This document shows positions 1 to 9,450 of a stretch of DNA of 64,000 nucleotides, piece by piece. A program made the translations under genes and the position numbers. The DNA comes from Candidatus Accumulibacter appositus. Lineage in GTDB: Bacteria > Pseudomonadota > Gammaproteobacteria > Burkholderiales > Rhodocyclaceae. The notes under the pieces were generated by a model. The model saw nothing but the letters and a program-made list of their open reading frames with translations, made no database searches and was not told where the DNA came from. Each line of letters begins with the position of its first letter. Positions within the stretch are counted from its first letter, which is position 1. The DNA lies in contig JEMX01000011.1 in the NCBI GenBank assembly GCA_000585055.1, positions 1-64,000 on the forward strand. The letters are read 5' to 3'.

Positions 1-615
1 GCCCCCGCCGCGGCGGCCCCGGCGGCTCCGACGGCTCCCGCCGCCCCCTCGCCGGCCGTGGCGGCAGAGCTTGACGCATCCCCGGCATCTTTGCCAACCA
101 CCTCCAGCGAAGCTGAAGTCGCTGCGGTAGAGCAAGACGTCGCGCCTACCCCCCAGGCCGCGAGCGACGGGCTCAACGCGAGTTCGCCCGAAGCAAGCAC
201 CACCACAGCCGCGACAAGCGCCCCCGGAGCCGCCGCCGTGGCCGAAACGCCAGCGGCCGTCGAACAACCGCTCGCAGCAACGCCCGCGCTCACAGCAACG
301 CCCGTTATCGAAGCGGCCTCCGTGGCTGAAGTGCCGGTGAGCGCTGAGCCGTCGCCGGCAGCAGAAGTACCGGCGGTGCTAGACAGCCCGGCGCTGGCAC
401 CCGACTTGCTCGAGTCCGCTTCGCAGGCACCAGCCATCTCGGCAGCGGACGCGCGCAGTGAGCTGGTGATGATCGAAACGAACACCGACAAGGCGCAGTC
501 ATGGCAAGCCGAGGAAGCAACCGAAGCGGCAGCGGCCAGCAAGCCACGCCGCAAACGCGCTCCCGCGGTCGCAGCCGCTGAGGAACCACTGGTGATGGTC
601 GAAACGCAGAAGTAG
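1..615 (+). CDS. rne: C-terminal end of probable ribonuclease E (partial)
   Basis: The reading frame is open from base 1 to a TAG at 613-615, so only the C-terminal ~204 residues are present. The sequence is almost entirely Ala/Pro/Glu/Val-rich and of low complexity. It carries a short basic stretch (KPRRKRAP) and two copies of an LVM(I/V)ET motif, the last at the extreme C-terminus (LVMVETQK). An acidic/Ala-Pro disordered scaffold ending in V-E-T is what I expect of betaproteobacterial RNase E, the endonuclease core of the mRNA degradosome. The catalytic S1/DNase I-like domains would lie upstream of the window. Identification rests only on the tail, so another large disordered-tail protein is possible. 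Confidence 0.55.
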   Translation, partial: APAAAAPAAPTAPAAPSPAVAAELDASPASLPTTSSEAEVAAVEQDVAPTPQAASDGLNASSPEASTTTAATSAPGAAAVAETPAAVEQPLAATPALTATPVIEAASVAEVPVSAEPSPAAEVPAVLDSPALAPDLLESASQAPAISAADARSELVMIETNTDKAQSWQAEEATEAAAASKPRRKRAPAVAAAEEPLVMVETQK

Positions 616-642
616 GCAGCTCGTTTGGCCGCATTTGCCGCG

Positions 643-852
643 AACGGTCATGACACATGAACACACCCCAGATCATGAAAGTCATGGCCGTTTCCCCTCT
701 CGCTTGCAGTGCGCATGCCGGCTTGCACACCGGAATCGCGCGCCGGGCAAGGCGCATGCGCCCTGAATTCCTCGTCTCACCCCCGGCCCTTGTCGCACAC
801 GGGGAGAAGCAAGGTTCGCGAGTCGCCTACGCGCCTTTTACATTGAGGGTCG
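643..852. repeat. Interspersed extragenic repeat, copy 1 (diverged)
   Basis: A 12-bp inverted repeat, AACGGTCATGAC at 643-654 and GTCATGGCCGTT at 681-692, is shared with a second copy at 29034-29083. A downstream segment (about 801-852, starting GGGGAGAAG and containing GAGTCGC and ACATTGAGGG) also matches 29115-29163. The middle is longer and more diverged here than in copy 2. It lies wholly between genes. Confidence 0.6.
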
Positions 853-968
853 GAGCTTCTCGCCGCCAGGGTACATGAAGCCATGCTTGATGCGCTCTGA
901 CCCGCCCCTCGCCGAGCGTAGCCACACCGCAACGCGCACGCGCGGCGGGCCGACCAGACATGCCAAAA

Positions 969-1000
969 GCCTGTGGGCCTGGCTTGCCTGGCCCGCAGGC
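969..1000. terminator. Strong hairpin, terminator-like
   Basis: GCCTGTGGGCC (969-979) pairs with GGCCCGCAGGC (990-1000), an 11-bp stem with one G-T wobble and a 10-nt loop. A short A-run precedes it on the plus strand, giving TTTT after the stem on the minus strand. It could insulate the efflux operon; direction is uncertain. Confidence 0.35.
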
Positions 1001-1173
1001 TGCATAATTCTTCCCTAGTTTTCCCCTTATACTTGCGCTTTTCGCGGGCAGTTTCCCTTCCCGCGACCAGCAGGAAACGTGGCCGAGGCTTGCCCTATCG
1101 ATCATTCTCGGTGACTTCGGGAAGTTCCTGAGCAACAGCCAGCCACTACAACTGTCCCCAAGCAGGAGCCGTC

Positions 1174-2406
1174 ATGACCTCTACCCCATTCTACTTCTCA
1201 CTCGCGCGTCGTCGTGCCCTCGGGGTTACGGCTGCCGGCCTGGCCAGCGTCGCCCTGCTACTCGCGGCAGGCTGTGGTAAGAAGGAAGAGGCAGCACCGC
1301 CCGCGCCGCCGAACGTCGAAGTCGTCACCGTAGCGCAGAAGGACGTGCCGATCTACGAGGAGTGGATCGGCTCGCTGGACGGGGATGTCAATGCCGTGAT
1401 CCGTCCGCAGGTCACCGGCTACTTGATAAAACAGAACTACACCGAAGGCGACTGGGTCAAGAAGGGTCAGTTGCTTTTCCAGATCGACCCACGCACGTTC
1501 CAGGCGGCCGTCGACCAGGCCAAGGGATTGCGGGCTCAACAGCGCGCGCTCTACCAGACGGCCAAGGCAAATCTCAAGCGAGTCAAACCTCTGGCGGCCA
1601 AGAACGCCCTCAGCCAGAAGGATCTGGACGACACTACCGGCGCCGAATTGTCGGCCAAGGCCTCCCTTGAAGCCGCCGAAGCCTCGCTGGAGAACGCGAA
1701 ACTCAATCTCAGCTTCACCCGCATCACCTCCCCGATCGCGGGCATTGCCGGCATCGCCAAGGCGCAAATCGGCGACCTGCTGAGCCCGAGCATGCCAACC
1801 GAGCTAACGACCGTATCGACCGTCGACCCGATCAAGGTCTATATCAATATCAGCGAACGCGAGTATCTCGTCCTCGCCAGGGCAGTCCAGGCCGAAGGCA
1901 AGAGACCGGAGCAGGTCCCCCTGGAACTGATCCTGGTAGACGGCTCGACCTACCCGCACGAGGGTCGTTTCTCGGTCCTCGACCGACAGGTCGACACCAC
2001 GACTGGCACCTTCAAAGGCGCCGCCCTCTTCCCGAACCCCGACAGGCTGCTCCGCCCGGGTCAATACGGTCGCATCAGAGCGAGGATGGCGATCGAAAAA
2101 GGAGCGTTGCTGGTACCACAGCGAGCGGTTACTGAAATCCAGGGCAAATACCTGCTCGCCGTCGTCGGCGCCGACAACAAAGTTGCCATCCGCCCGGTGA
2201 CTGTCGGCAACCGTATCGGATCGGACTGGATCATCGCCAGCGGCCTGAAGCCCGGCGACAAGGTGATCGCCGAAGGCACGCAGAAGGTCAAGGATGGCAG
2301 CACGGTCAATCCGCAGCCCTTCGAGGCGGCGGCGCCGGCTGACGGCAAGGAGGCCACTGGGCCCGCGGAAAAGCCAGCGGCGCCTGCGCCCGAAAGCAAG
2401 GGGTAA
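1174..2406 (+). CDS. RND efflux periplasmic adaptor (AcrA/MexA family)
   Basis: A 410-aa membrane-fusion protein bridging an inner-membrane RND pump and an outer-membrane channel. The N-terminus has a hydrophobic stretch ending in a lipobox (LLLAAGC), so it should be a signal-peptidase-II lipoprotein anchored in the inner membrane. The body shows the usual order: lipoyl half-motifs, an Ala/Lys-rich helical hairpin (about 105-165), beta-barrel and membrane-proximal domains, ending in an Ala/Pro-rich tail. A GCAGGAG ribosome site precedes the ATG. It is 6 nt from the pump gene and co-transcribed with it. The substrate cannot be read from sequence. Confidence 0.93.
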   Translation: MTSTPFYFSLARRRALGVTAAGLASVALLLAAGCGKKEEAAPPAPPNVEVVTVAQKDVPIYEEWIGSLDGDVNAVIRPQVTGYLIKQNYTEGDWVKKGQLLFQIDPRTFQAAVDQAKGLRAQQRALYQTAKANLKRVKPLAAKNALSQKDLDDTTGAELSAKASLEAAEASLENAKLNLSFTRITSPIAGIAGIAKAQIGDLLSPSMPTELTTVSTVDPIKVYINISEREYLVLARAVQAEGKRPEQVPLELILVDGSTYPHEGRFSVLDRQVDTTTGTFKGAALFPNPDRLLRPGQYGRIRARMAIEKGALLVPQRAVTEIQGKYLLAVVGADNKVAIRPVTVGNRIGSDWIIASGLKPGDKVIAEGTQKVKDGSTVNPQPFEAAAPADGKEATGPAEKPAAPAPESKG

Positions 2407-2412
2407 GCAGCC

Positions 2413-5400
2413 ATGGCCAAGTTTTTCATCAATCGGCCGATTGTCGCCATGGTTCTCTCGATCCTGATGACGCTGATCGGTCTGGTGGCCATGGCCGGCC
2501 TTCCGGTTGCCCAGTTCCCGAATATCGTGCCGCCGGAAATCAAGGTCAACTCCACCTACACCGGCGCCGACGCGCTGACCGTCGAACAGGCAGTGTCCAC
2601 CCCGATCGAACAGCAGATGTCGGGCGTCGACAACATGAACTACATGTATTCGATCAACGCCAACAACGGCCAATCGACACTGACGGTCAACTTCGACATT
2701 GCCACCGACGTCAACACCGACCAGATTCTCACCCAGATGCGCTCGAACCAGGCCGACTCGCAACTGCCGGCCGACGTGCGCAATTTCGGCGTCACGGTGC
2801 AGAAGTCGACCGCCTCGCCACTGGTGATGTTCGCACTTTACTCGCCGAACAACACCTACGACGGCGTCTTCCTCTCCAACTACGCCTACATCAACATCAA
2901 CGACCAGATGACGCGCGTCAAGGGTATCGCCAGCGTCACCGTCTTCGGCGCCGGCCAGTACGCGATGCGCCTGTGGGTCAAGCCCGACCAGCTCGCCAAG
3001 CTGAACATCACCATTCCCGAGATCATCAACGCGGTCAACGCGCAGAACACCGTCAACCCGGCCGGAACGGTCGGTGCCGAGCCGGCCCCGGCGGGGCAGG
3101 AATTCACCTACGCGGTCCGCGCGCAGGGGCGGCTGGAGAGTGCCGAGGAGTTTGGCAAGGTCGTGCTGCGCGCCAACCCGGACGGATCGATCGTCCGCGT
3201 CAGCGATGTGGCGCGCATCGAACTCGGCGCTCAGACCTACAACATGGAAGGCCGGCTCAACGGCAAGGCGGCGACGCTGATCGCCCTCTACCAGATGCCC
3301 GGCGCCAACGCGCTCGAGGCAGCGGACGGTGCCAAGGCGCTTATGGAAACGATCAAGGAGAGCTTCCCGCCTGACCTTGATTACGTCGTCGCGCTCGATA
3401 CCACCCTGTCGGTCACCGAAGGCATCACGGCCATCCAGCACACCCTGTTCGAGGCCATCGTCCTGGTGATCATCGTCGTCTTCGCTTTCCTGCAAGGCTG
3501 GCGTGCGACGCTGATCCCGCTGCTCGCGGTGCCGGTTTCGCTGGTCGGCACTTTCATGCTCTTCCCGGTCTTCGGTTTTTCGATCAACACCCTGTCGCTG
3601 TTTGGCCTGGTGCTGGCCATCGGTTTGGTGGTCGACGACGCGATCGTCGTTGTCGAAGCCGTCGAGCACCATATCGAGCACGGCTTGTCGCCCAAGGAAG
3701 CAACGATGAAGGCGATGGACGAAGTCACCGGGCCGGTGATCGCCATCGCCGTCATCCTCTCGGCGGTATTCGTACCGACCGCACTGATTCCCGGCATTAC
3801 CGGCCAGCTCTATCAGCAGTTTGCGGTGACCATTGCACTGTCAGTGATCATTTCGGCGTTCAACGCACTGACCCTCAGCCCGGCCCTATGCGCCCTGCTT
3901 CTCAAACCCAAGGTCAGAGGTACCGGCCCGGCCCAGAAGTTCTACGACTGGTTCAACAAGGGCTTCAACCGCCTGACCGGCGGTTACGTCGGCACCTGCC
4001 GGCTGGCCATCCGGAAGAGCGTAATCAGCCTCCTTTTCCTGCTCGGCATCGCCGTCGCGGCCGGTTTTCTCGGCAAGATCACGCCCGTCGGCTTCCTTCC
4101 CGACGAGGACCAGGGCTTCGTCTATGCCGGCATCCAGCTCCCCGACGCGGCCTCGCTGCAGCGCACCCGCGAAGTCGCCAAGGAGGCCGAAGAGCTGATC
4201 ATGAATATCCCGGGCGTCGAGTACACGACGACGGTCATCGGCTACAACATGCTCAGCCAGGTGCAGAACACCTACAGCGCCTTCTTCTTCATTACCCTGA
4301 AGGACTGGGGGGCGCGCAAGGCGCCCGAGGAACAATACGAGGCAATCAAGGCCGCGCTCAACAAGCAGCTTGGCGGCATCCCTGCGGCGATCGGCTTTTC
4401 GTTCCCGCCACCGGCAATTCCCGGTGTGGGCACCTCCGGGGGCGCCACGTTCATTCTTCAAGACCGTGCCGGCAAGGACATTGCGTTTCTCGCCGAGAAC
4501 ACCACCAAGTTCGTCGACGCTGCCCGAAAGCGTCGCGAACTGGCCGGCGTATCGACCACTTTCCGGCCCACGGTCCCGCAGCTGTTTGTCGACGTCGACC
4601 GCGACAAGGTACTCAAGCAAGGGGTCAACATCGACGACGTGTACAAGACGCTGCAAAGCTTCCTGGGTAGCGGCTTCATCAACTACTTCAACCGCTTCGG
4701 CCGGCAATGGCAGGTCTACCTGCAGGCCGAGGGCGACTACCGGACGAATATTGACGGTATCGGCCAGTTCTACGTGCGCAACAAGGACGGACAGTCGGTG
4801 CCGCTGTCGGCCTTGACCTCGGTGCGCAACATTGCCGGCCCCGAATTCACCATGCGCTACAACCTCTACCGCAGCGCCCAGATCAATGCCTCGGCCGCCC
4901 CCGGCTACAGTTCCGATCAGGTCATGCAGGCGCTCGAGGAAGTATTCGCCGAGACCATGCCAAATGAAATGGGCTACGACTACATGGGCATGTCGTACCA
5001 GGAGAAGCAGGCGCAGCAGGGGGTCTCGCCAACGGTCATCTTCGGCTTCTCGCTGCTCTGCGTGTTCCTGATCCTGGCGGCGCAGTACGAAAGCTGGTCG
5101 CTGCCGTTCTCGGTCCTTCTGGGCACGCCGATCGCCGTTGCCGGCGCTTTCGCCGCGCTGCTGCTGCGCGGCCAGGAAAACAACATCTACGCGCAGATCG
5201 GCCTGGTGATGCTGATTGGCCTGGCCGCCAAGAACGCCATCCTGATTGTCGAGTTTGCCAAGATGGAGTACGAGAAAGGCGAGCTGTCGCTCGCCGACGC
5301 AACGCTCAAGGGCGCGCAGCTTCGCCTGCGGCCAATCCTGATGACTTCCTTCGCCTTCATCTTCGGTCTGGTGCCGCTTGCCCTTTCTTCGGGCGCTGGC

Positions 5401-5640
5401 GCGCTTTCACGGCAGGTGATGGGCGGCGCGGTGATCGGCGGCATGCTGGCGGCGACCTTCCTGGCGATCTTCTTCGTCCCGGTGTGTTTCTACGTTGTCG
5501 AGAAGCTTGCGCACAAGGGGCATACCGGCCCCTATCAACACCCTGATGGTGATGGTGGCGGACATGGCCCGGGCGCGGGCGCCACAGCTGACGAACTCCC
5601 GACGCAAGCCGCAGCCAAGGAGGGACCGAGCCATGCGTAA
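2413..5640 (+). CDS. RND multidrug efflux permease (AcrB/MexB, HAE1 family)
   Basis: A 1075-aa proton-driven inner-membrane pump of normal AcrB length. It begins with the family signature MAKFFINRPIVA and has two repeats of six membrane segments separated by large periplasmic loops. The proton-relay pair is visible in transmembrane segment 4 (GLVVDDAIVVVEAVE), and the essential lysine of segment 10 in GLAAKNAILIVEFAK. The cytoplasmic C-terminus continues about 40 residues beyond the last helix as a His/Gly/Asp-rich tail. The outer-membrane channel gene overlaps its stop by 8 nt, so the three genes form one operon. Confidence 0.95.
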   Translation: MAKFFINRPIVAMVLSILMTLIGLVAMAGLPVAQFPNIVPPEIKVNSTYTGADALTVEQAVSTPIEQQMSGVDNMNYMYSINANNGQSTLTVNFDIATDVNTDQILTQMRSNQADSQLPADVRNFGVTVQKSTASPLVMFALYSPNNTYDGVFLSNYAYININDQMTRVKGIASVTVFGAGQYAMRLWVKPDQLAKLNITIPEIINAVNAQNTVNPAGTVGAEPAPAGQEFTYAVRAQGRLESAEEFGKVVLRANPDGSIVRVSDVARIELGAQTYNMEGRLNGKAATLIALYQMPGANALEAADGAKALMETIKESFPPDLDYVVALDTTLSVTEGITAIQHTLFEAIVLVIIVVFAFLQGWRATLIPLLAVPVSLVGTFMLFPVFGFSINTLSLFGLVLAIGLVVDDAIVVVEAVEHHIEHGLSPKEATMKAMDEVTGPVIAIAVILSAVFVPTALIPGITGQLYQQFAVTIALSVIISAFNALTLSPALCALLLKPKVRGTGPAQKFYDWFNKGFNRLTGGYVGTCRLAIRKSVISLLFLLGIAVAAGFLGKITPVGFLPDEDQGFVYAGIQLPDAASLQRTREVAKEAEELIMNIPGVEYTTTVIGYNMLSQVQNTYSAFFFITLKDWGARKAPEEQYEAIKAALNKQLGGIPAAIGFSFPPPAIPGVGTSGGATFILQDRAGKDIAFLAENTTKFVDAARKRRELAGVSTTFRPTVPQLFVDVDRDKVLKQGVNIDDVYKTLQSFLGSGFINYFNRFGRQWQVYLQAEGDYRTNIDGIGQFYVRNKDGQSVPLSALTSVRNIAGPEFTMRYNLYRSAQINASAAPGYSSDQVMQALEEVFAETMPNEMGYDYMGMSYQEKQAQQGVSPTVIFGFSLLCVFLILAAQYESWSLPFSVLLGTPIAVAGAFAALLLRGQENNIYAQIGLVMLIGLAAKNAILIVEFAKMEYEKGELSLADATLKGAQLRLRPILMTSFAFIFGLVPLALSSGAGALSRQVMGGAVIGGMLAATFLAIFFVPVCFYVVEKLAHKGHTGPYQHPDGDGGGHGPGAGATADELPTQAAAKEGPSHA

Positions 5641-7084
5641 GTCCTTGATCGCCGCACTGCTGGCGCTGCTTGCAAGTGGCTGCATGATCGGCCCGGACTA
5701 CCTTCGTCCACAGGTGGATACACCACCTGCCTGGCGCCTCGACGCCCAGACGGCCAATGCGCTCGCGAACTCCGCCTGGTGGAAGCAGTTCGACGATCCC
5801 GTACTCGACGATCTGGTCAGCACGGCATTGCACAACAACCACGATCTGCTGATCGCCACTGCTCGCATCGAGGAATTTGCCGGCCGCTACGGCATCGTGC
5901 GTGCCGAGCTCTTCCCGCAGGTCGGCGCCGCTTACGAGGCGAGCCGGCAGCGCAGCACGCTTCCCGGTGCAAGCGACGCCTCCACGTACAACAGCTATCA
6001 GGCGGTGATCGGTGCCAGCTGGGAGATCGACATCTGGGGGCGAATTCGCCGCCAGAGCGAAGCCGCCAGAGCGCAGCTTCTGGGCAGCGAGGATGCCCGC
6101 CGCGCAGTGATCCTGTCACTGGTCGGCCGAGTCGCCGGCGCCTACATCAACCTGCGCGACCTCGATCGCCAACTCGAGATTGCCAAGGCGACCGCCCTGA
6201 GTCGAGGGGAGTCATACGACGTCTTCCAGGAACGGTACATGGGTGGCGTAATATCGACGCTCGAGCTTAGCCAAAACAAGTCGCAATACGATGAGGCGCT
6301 GGCCAGCATCCCGCCGATCGAAAAAGCGATTGCCCAGCAGGAGAACGGCCTCAGCGTCCTGCTCGGCCGCAATCCCGGACCCATCGCGCGTGGCAAGAAC
6401 ATCGATCAACTGAGCTTGCCAGCGATCCCGGCAGGCCTGCCGTCCGATCTTCTCGAACGCCGTCCGGACATCCAGCTGGCCGAGCAGAACCTGATCGCCG
6501 CCAACGCCTTGATCGGCGCCGCCAAGGCCGCCTACTTCCCGACGATTTCCCTGACCGGGCTCTTCGGCTATGCCAGCAACGGTCTAAGCAATCTATTCAA
6601 TAGCCAATCGAAGACCTGGCAATACGCGGCACCGATCACCATGCCGATCTTTACCGCCGGGGCCATCGCCGGGCAGGTTCAGGAAGCGGAAGCTGTGCAG
6701 CAGCAGGCTCTGTTCGCCTACCAGAGAACGATCCAGGAAGCCTTCCGCGAAGTCAATGACGCGCTCATCAATCAGGATCGAACTCGTGAGCAGCTACGCG
6801 CGCAGAAACAGCAGGTGAAGGCGCTGGAGCAATATTCGGCAACCGCCCGGCTGCGCTACGATAACGGCTATACCAGCTACATCGAAGTTCTCGACGCCGA
6901 GCGCAGCCTGTTTAACGTGCAGTTGCAGTACACGCAGACGCAGCAAACGCAGTTCCAGGCGATGATCAATCTCTATCTGGCGATGGGCGGCGGCTGGATA
7001 AACGAGGCCGACAAGCTGACCACTGCAGCCGACCCAGTGGCGCCAGAGCCCGCCGCCGAATCACCGGCGATCAGCACGCAGTAG
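5633..7084 (+). CDS. Outer-membrane efflux lipoprotein (OprM/NodT family)
   Basis: A 483-aa TolC-like channel closing the efflux operon. I chose the ATG at 5633 because a strong AAGGAGGGA site lies at 5617-5625 and the protein then starts with a lipoprotein signal ending LASGC; longer upstream starts lie inside the pump gene. Family features are the GPDY motif after the acylated Cys, two copies of the outer membrane efflux repeat (about 60-260 and 270-460) and the SYIEVLDAERSLF motif near the end. It overlaps the pump gene by 8 nt, consistent with translational coupling. Confidence 0.93.
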   Translation: MRKSLIAALLALLASGCMIGPDYLRPQVDTPPAWRLDAQTANALANSAWWKQFDDPVLDDLVSTALHNNHDLLIATARIEEFAGRYGIVRAELFPQVGAAYEASRQRSTLPGASDASTYNSYQAVIGASWEIDIWGRIRRQSEAARAQLLGSEDARRAVILSLVGRVAGAYINLRDLDRQLEIAKATALSRGESYDVFQERYMGGVISTLELSQNKSQYDEALASIPPIEKAIAQQENGLSVLLGRNPGPIARGKNIDQLSLPAIPAGLPSDLLERRPDIQLAEQNLIAANALIGAAKAAYFPTISLTGLFGYASNGLSNLFNSQSKTWQYAAPITMPIFTAGAIAGQVQEAEAVQQQALFAYQRTIQEAFREVNDALINQDRTREQLRAQKQQVKALEQYSATARLRYDNGYTSYIEVLDAERSLFNVQLQYTQTQQTQFQAMINLYLAMGGGWINEADKLTTAADPVAPEPAAESPAISTQ

Positions 7085-7087
7085 GCA

Positions 7088-7107
7088 AGCCGGCTTGCTT
7101 GCCGGCT
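7088..7107. terminator. Hairpin after efflux operon
   Basis: AGCCGGC (7088-7094) and GCCGGCT (7101-7107) form a 7-bp stem with a 6-nt loop, 3 nt after the channel gene. There is no clear T-run, so it may be a weak or Rho-assisted terminator, or an mRNA-stabilising hairpin. Confidence 0.4.
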
Positions 7108-7200
7108 GGCAGTCACCGCTCCGCTCTCAATCAAGATCGAGCAGCACAATGAGTATCCAGGCACAGCACGGACCACCACCTTACCGCAGAGGAAACAGGC

Positions 7201-8082
7201 ATGAGCAAGAAACGAAAATCGGCAAAGAAGGGCAAGGCGGACGCTCTCGTCCATGCGGCTCAGGCCATGAGCGACGCGACGCTTGACGCCGCGGCAGGGC
7301 CAGCAAAGAAGATGTCGAACAAGACCTACCTCAAGGAACTCGAGAAGCTCGAGGCCGAGCTGGTTCACCTGCAGGAATGGGTGGTCAGCAAGGGCCTCAA
7401 GGTGATCATCGTCTTTGAAGGCCGTGATGGCGCCGGCAAGGGCGGCACGATCAAGGCCATCACCGGCCGCGTCAGCCCGCGCGTCTTCAGGACCGTCGCG
7501 CTGCCCGCACCAACCGACCGCGAAAAGACCCAGATGTATCTGCAACGCTACCTGCCGCATTTTCCGGCAGCCGGAGAGGTGGTGATCTTCGACCGCAGCT
7601 GGTACAACCGTGCCGGCGTCGAACGCGTGATGGGTTTCGCCAGCGACGAGCAGGTGCTGGATTTCCTCAACGGCGCTCCGCTTTTCGAAAGGCTCATGGT
7701 CAGCAAGAACGACATCATCCTGCTCAAGTACTGGCTGGAAGTCGACATGGACGAGCAGACGCGCCGCATCGAGGGGCGCATCACCGATCCGCGCAAGCGC
7801 TGGAAGCTGTCGCCGATGGACCTCAAGTCCTACAGCCGCTGGTACGACTATTCGCGAGCGCGGGACGACATGTTCAGGGCCACGGATTCCGAATGGGCAC
7901 CGTGGTTTGCGGCGCGATCCGACGACAAGAAACGGGTGCGGCTGAATATCATCAGGCACATCCTGAAGAGCATCCCCTACGAGGTGCCAAAACCGGCCAA
8001 GATCACCTTGCCCAAACGGCAGAGCCCCGGCAAGTACGAGGAAAGCGACCATCCCGTAAAGTACATTCCGGAAGTGTTCTGA
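7201..8082 (+). CDS. ppk2: Polyphosphate kinase 2 (PPK2)
   Basis: A 293-aa soluble kinase that transfers phosphate between polyphosphate and nucleoside di- or monophosphates. The Walker A loop is GRDGAGKGG (G74-K80 region), and the Walker B/lid region contains FDRSWYNRAG with the catalytic Asp at residue 131. The segment LKYWLEVDMDEQTRRIEGR is characteristic of the single-domain class I enzymes. A Lys/Ala-rich N-terminal extension of about 40 residues precedes the kinase fold. The gene stands alone, 116 nt after the efflux operon and ahead of a strong hairpin. It fits an organism that cycles polyphosphate; nucleotide preference (ADP or GDP) cannot be judged. Confidence 0.93.
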   Translation: MSKKRKSAKKGKADALVHAAQAMSDATLDAAAGPAKKMSNKTYLKELEKLEAELVHLQEWVVSKGLKVIIVFEGRDGAGKGGTIKAITGRVSPRVFRTVALPAPTDREKTQMYLQRYLPHFPAAGEVVIFDRSWYNRAGVERVMGFASDEQVLDFLNGAPLFERLMVSKNDIILLKYWLEVDMDEQTRRIEGRITDPRKRWKLSPMDLKSYSRWYDYSRARDDMFRATDSEWAPWFAARSDDKKRVRLNIIRHILKSIPYEVPKPAKITLPKRQSPGKYEESDHPVKYIPEVF

Positions 8083-8094
8083 AGCCTTGCTGCC

Positions 8095-8122
8095 AGGGCG
8101 GTTGCCAGCCGCGAACCGCCCT
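8095..8122 (+). terminator. Hairpin terminator after ppk2
   Basis: AGGGCGGTT (8095-8103) and AACCGCCCT (8114-8122) form a perfect 9-bp stem with a 10-nt loop, 13 nt past the ppk2 stop, followed by only a weak T/C stretch. It sits between convergent genes and could serve both. Confidence 0.55.
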
Positions 8123-8193
8123 TCTCGGTGCCCCTCGGGCCCGTGCTCGCGGCTACAGGCCGCCAAGCGATCCTGCCAGCGCGCTCTTGGCAG

Positions 8194-9222
8194 TCAGAGA
8201 TAACGACCGGCATCGGCAAAATTGACCGCGCGCGGCGGCGGCAGTTCGCTGCGCGCAACGCTCGCCAGCACAAAGGCCCGGCGCATGGGTGGGGAACCGC
8301 TCAGCTCCGCAAAGCAGAAATCGACATCGGCAGCGGATTCCGGGCTGGCTTCATCGAGCACCACATTCATCTTGCTGAGCCGCAGGTGGCGCGGCTCGAC
8401 GTGCAGATAACGCTGCGGATTGTCGAGCACCGCCTTCAGGCATTCGAGTTCCGCCTCCAGCACCGACTCACTGCCCCCTTTGCTCGCCAGTTGTCGCTCG
8501 TTTTCCAGCAGTTGCGCCTGCAAACCGGCCTGATCGCCTGCCGCTGCTGGCGCCTCGCCGAACACCGACCCCAAACCCGGTCCGTGTTGCTGAAGGAGTC
8601 TCAGGCGCGCCCGGATCAACGAACGACTTGCCTGCAGTTCCTGCCTTTCAACACGCTCCTCGCCAATCTCCGACAAGGCCTGGCCAAGCAGGTATTCGTA
8701 TACCGCGACTCCCGCGACGCGGCGTAGACGCAAATCATCACGGCCGCAGATGCGCGCCCGGTGGTCCGAAAAACTGACACTGGTCTGGGCCACGTCGCGC
8801 TGCACCATTTCCCCCTGTAGAGCCATCCCAAAGACCCGTTGTTCCTTGAGCGCCATCCCCAGAACCACACAGGCCTCGTCCAGTTCCGGGAACTTCCCGA
8901 AGAGCGTGCGCAGATTGTCCGAGCGGCCGAGCATGGCCGGGATATCCGATGGGGCGACGAAGAATGCCCGCCAGGCCGGATCAGAAGACCAGACGCCCGA
9001 CGAAAGTGGTCGTGCTCCAGGCAGGGATTTGACCAGCGTACGCAGGAATTCGACCGTCGTTTCTACCGATGGCCGCAAACGCTTGTGGCAATTCGGCAGC
9101 AGCTTGAGACGCGGGTTGGTCAGTGTGATCGCCTTGTCAACGGCCCCGCGAACCATCTCCTCAGAAACCCGCTCGGGGTCAAACTGGGCCGGCCGGTTCT
9201 TGAACCAGTCGAGAATACCCAT
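8194..9222 (-). CDS. Conserved-looking protein of unknown function
   Basis: A 342-aa soluble protein that I do not recognise. There is no signal peptide or membrane helix. It begins MGILDWFKNRP and has a predicted helical N-terminal half. A long Leu/Glu/Arg/Gln-rich region (about 165-260: repeated LLGQ, RLRLLQQ, LLENERQL) should form coiled coil. The C-terminal domain contains LHVEPRHLRLSKMNVVLDE. It is transcribed convergently with ppk2. The frame is long and cleanly coding, so it is a real gene, but no catalytic motif is visible and I assign no function. Confidence 0.75.
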   Translation of the reverse strand: MGILDWFKNRPAQFDPERVSEEMVRGAVDKAITLTNPRLKLLPNCHKRLRPSVETTVEFLRTLVKSLPGARPLSSGVWSSDPAWRAFFVAPSDIPAMLGRSDNLRTLFGKFPELDEACVVLGMALKEQRVFGMALQGEMVQRDVAQTSVSFSDHRARICGRDDLRLRRVAGVAVYEYLLGQALSEIGEERVERQELQASRSLIRARLRLLQQHGPGLGSVFGEAPAAAGDQAGLQAQLLENERQLASKGGSESVLEAELECLKAVLDNPQRYLHVEPRHLRLSKMNVVLDEASPESAADVDFCFAELSGSPPMRRAFVLASVARSELPPPRAVNFADAGRYL

Positions 9223-9450
9223 GGCGTATTACTCCCATAAATGACGAACTCGATCAACATAGGACAAAGGGCGGCCGGCGGCAGCAATCAACTTCTGCCT
9301 GGAGCCTGCAACGCCCTAGAAAATAGTGCTTCACCATGCAGAAAGTAAAGTGCTAGTCTTGCCTACGGACTTCGTATGCGCCGCTCGCCGAGTCCTTGGC
9401 AGACCAAATGCTCGCCTTTCGCCGCTTCTATTCCTACTGGAGGCACGGTC

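Larger units (their letters stand above)
616..1173. other. Intergenic region with repeat and hairpin
   Basis: There is no credible gene between the RNase E tail and the efflux adaptor. It holds a copy of an interspersed repeat (643-852), a strong hairpin (969-1000) and an A/T-richer stretch near 1005-1033 with TATACT at 1028-1033, a possible -10 box for the efflux operon but without a good -35. Confidence 0.6.

Noticed and set aside
1804..3681. Long minus-strand open frame (625 codons) across the efflux genes
   Set aside because: Antisense to clearly functional adaptor and pump genes; composition is the Asp/Arg/His/Val-rich pattern of a high-GC shadow frame.
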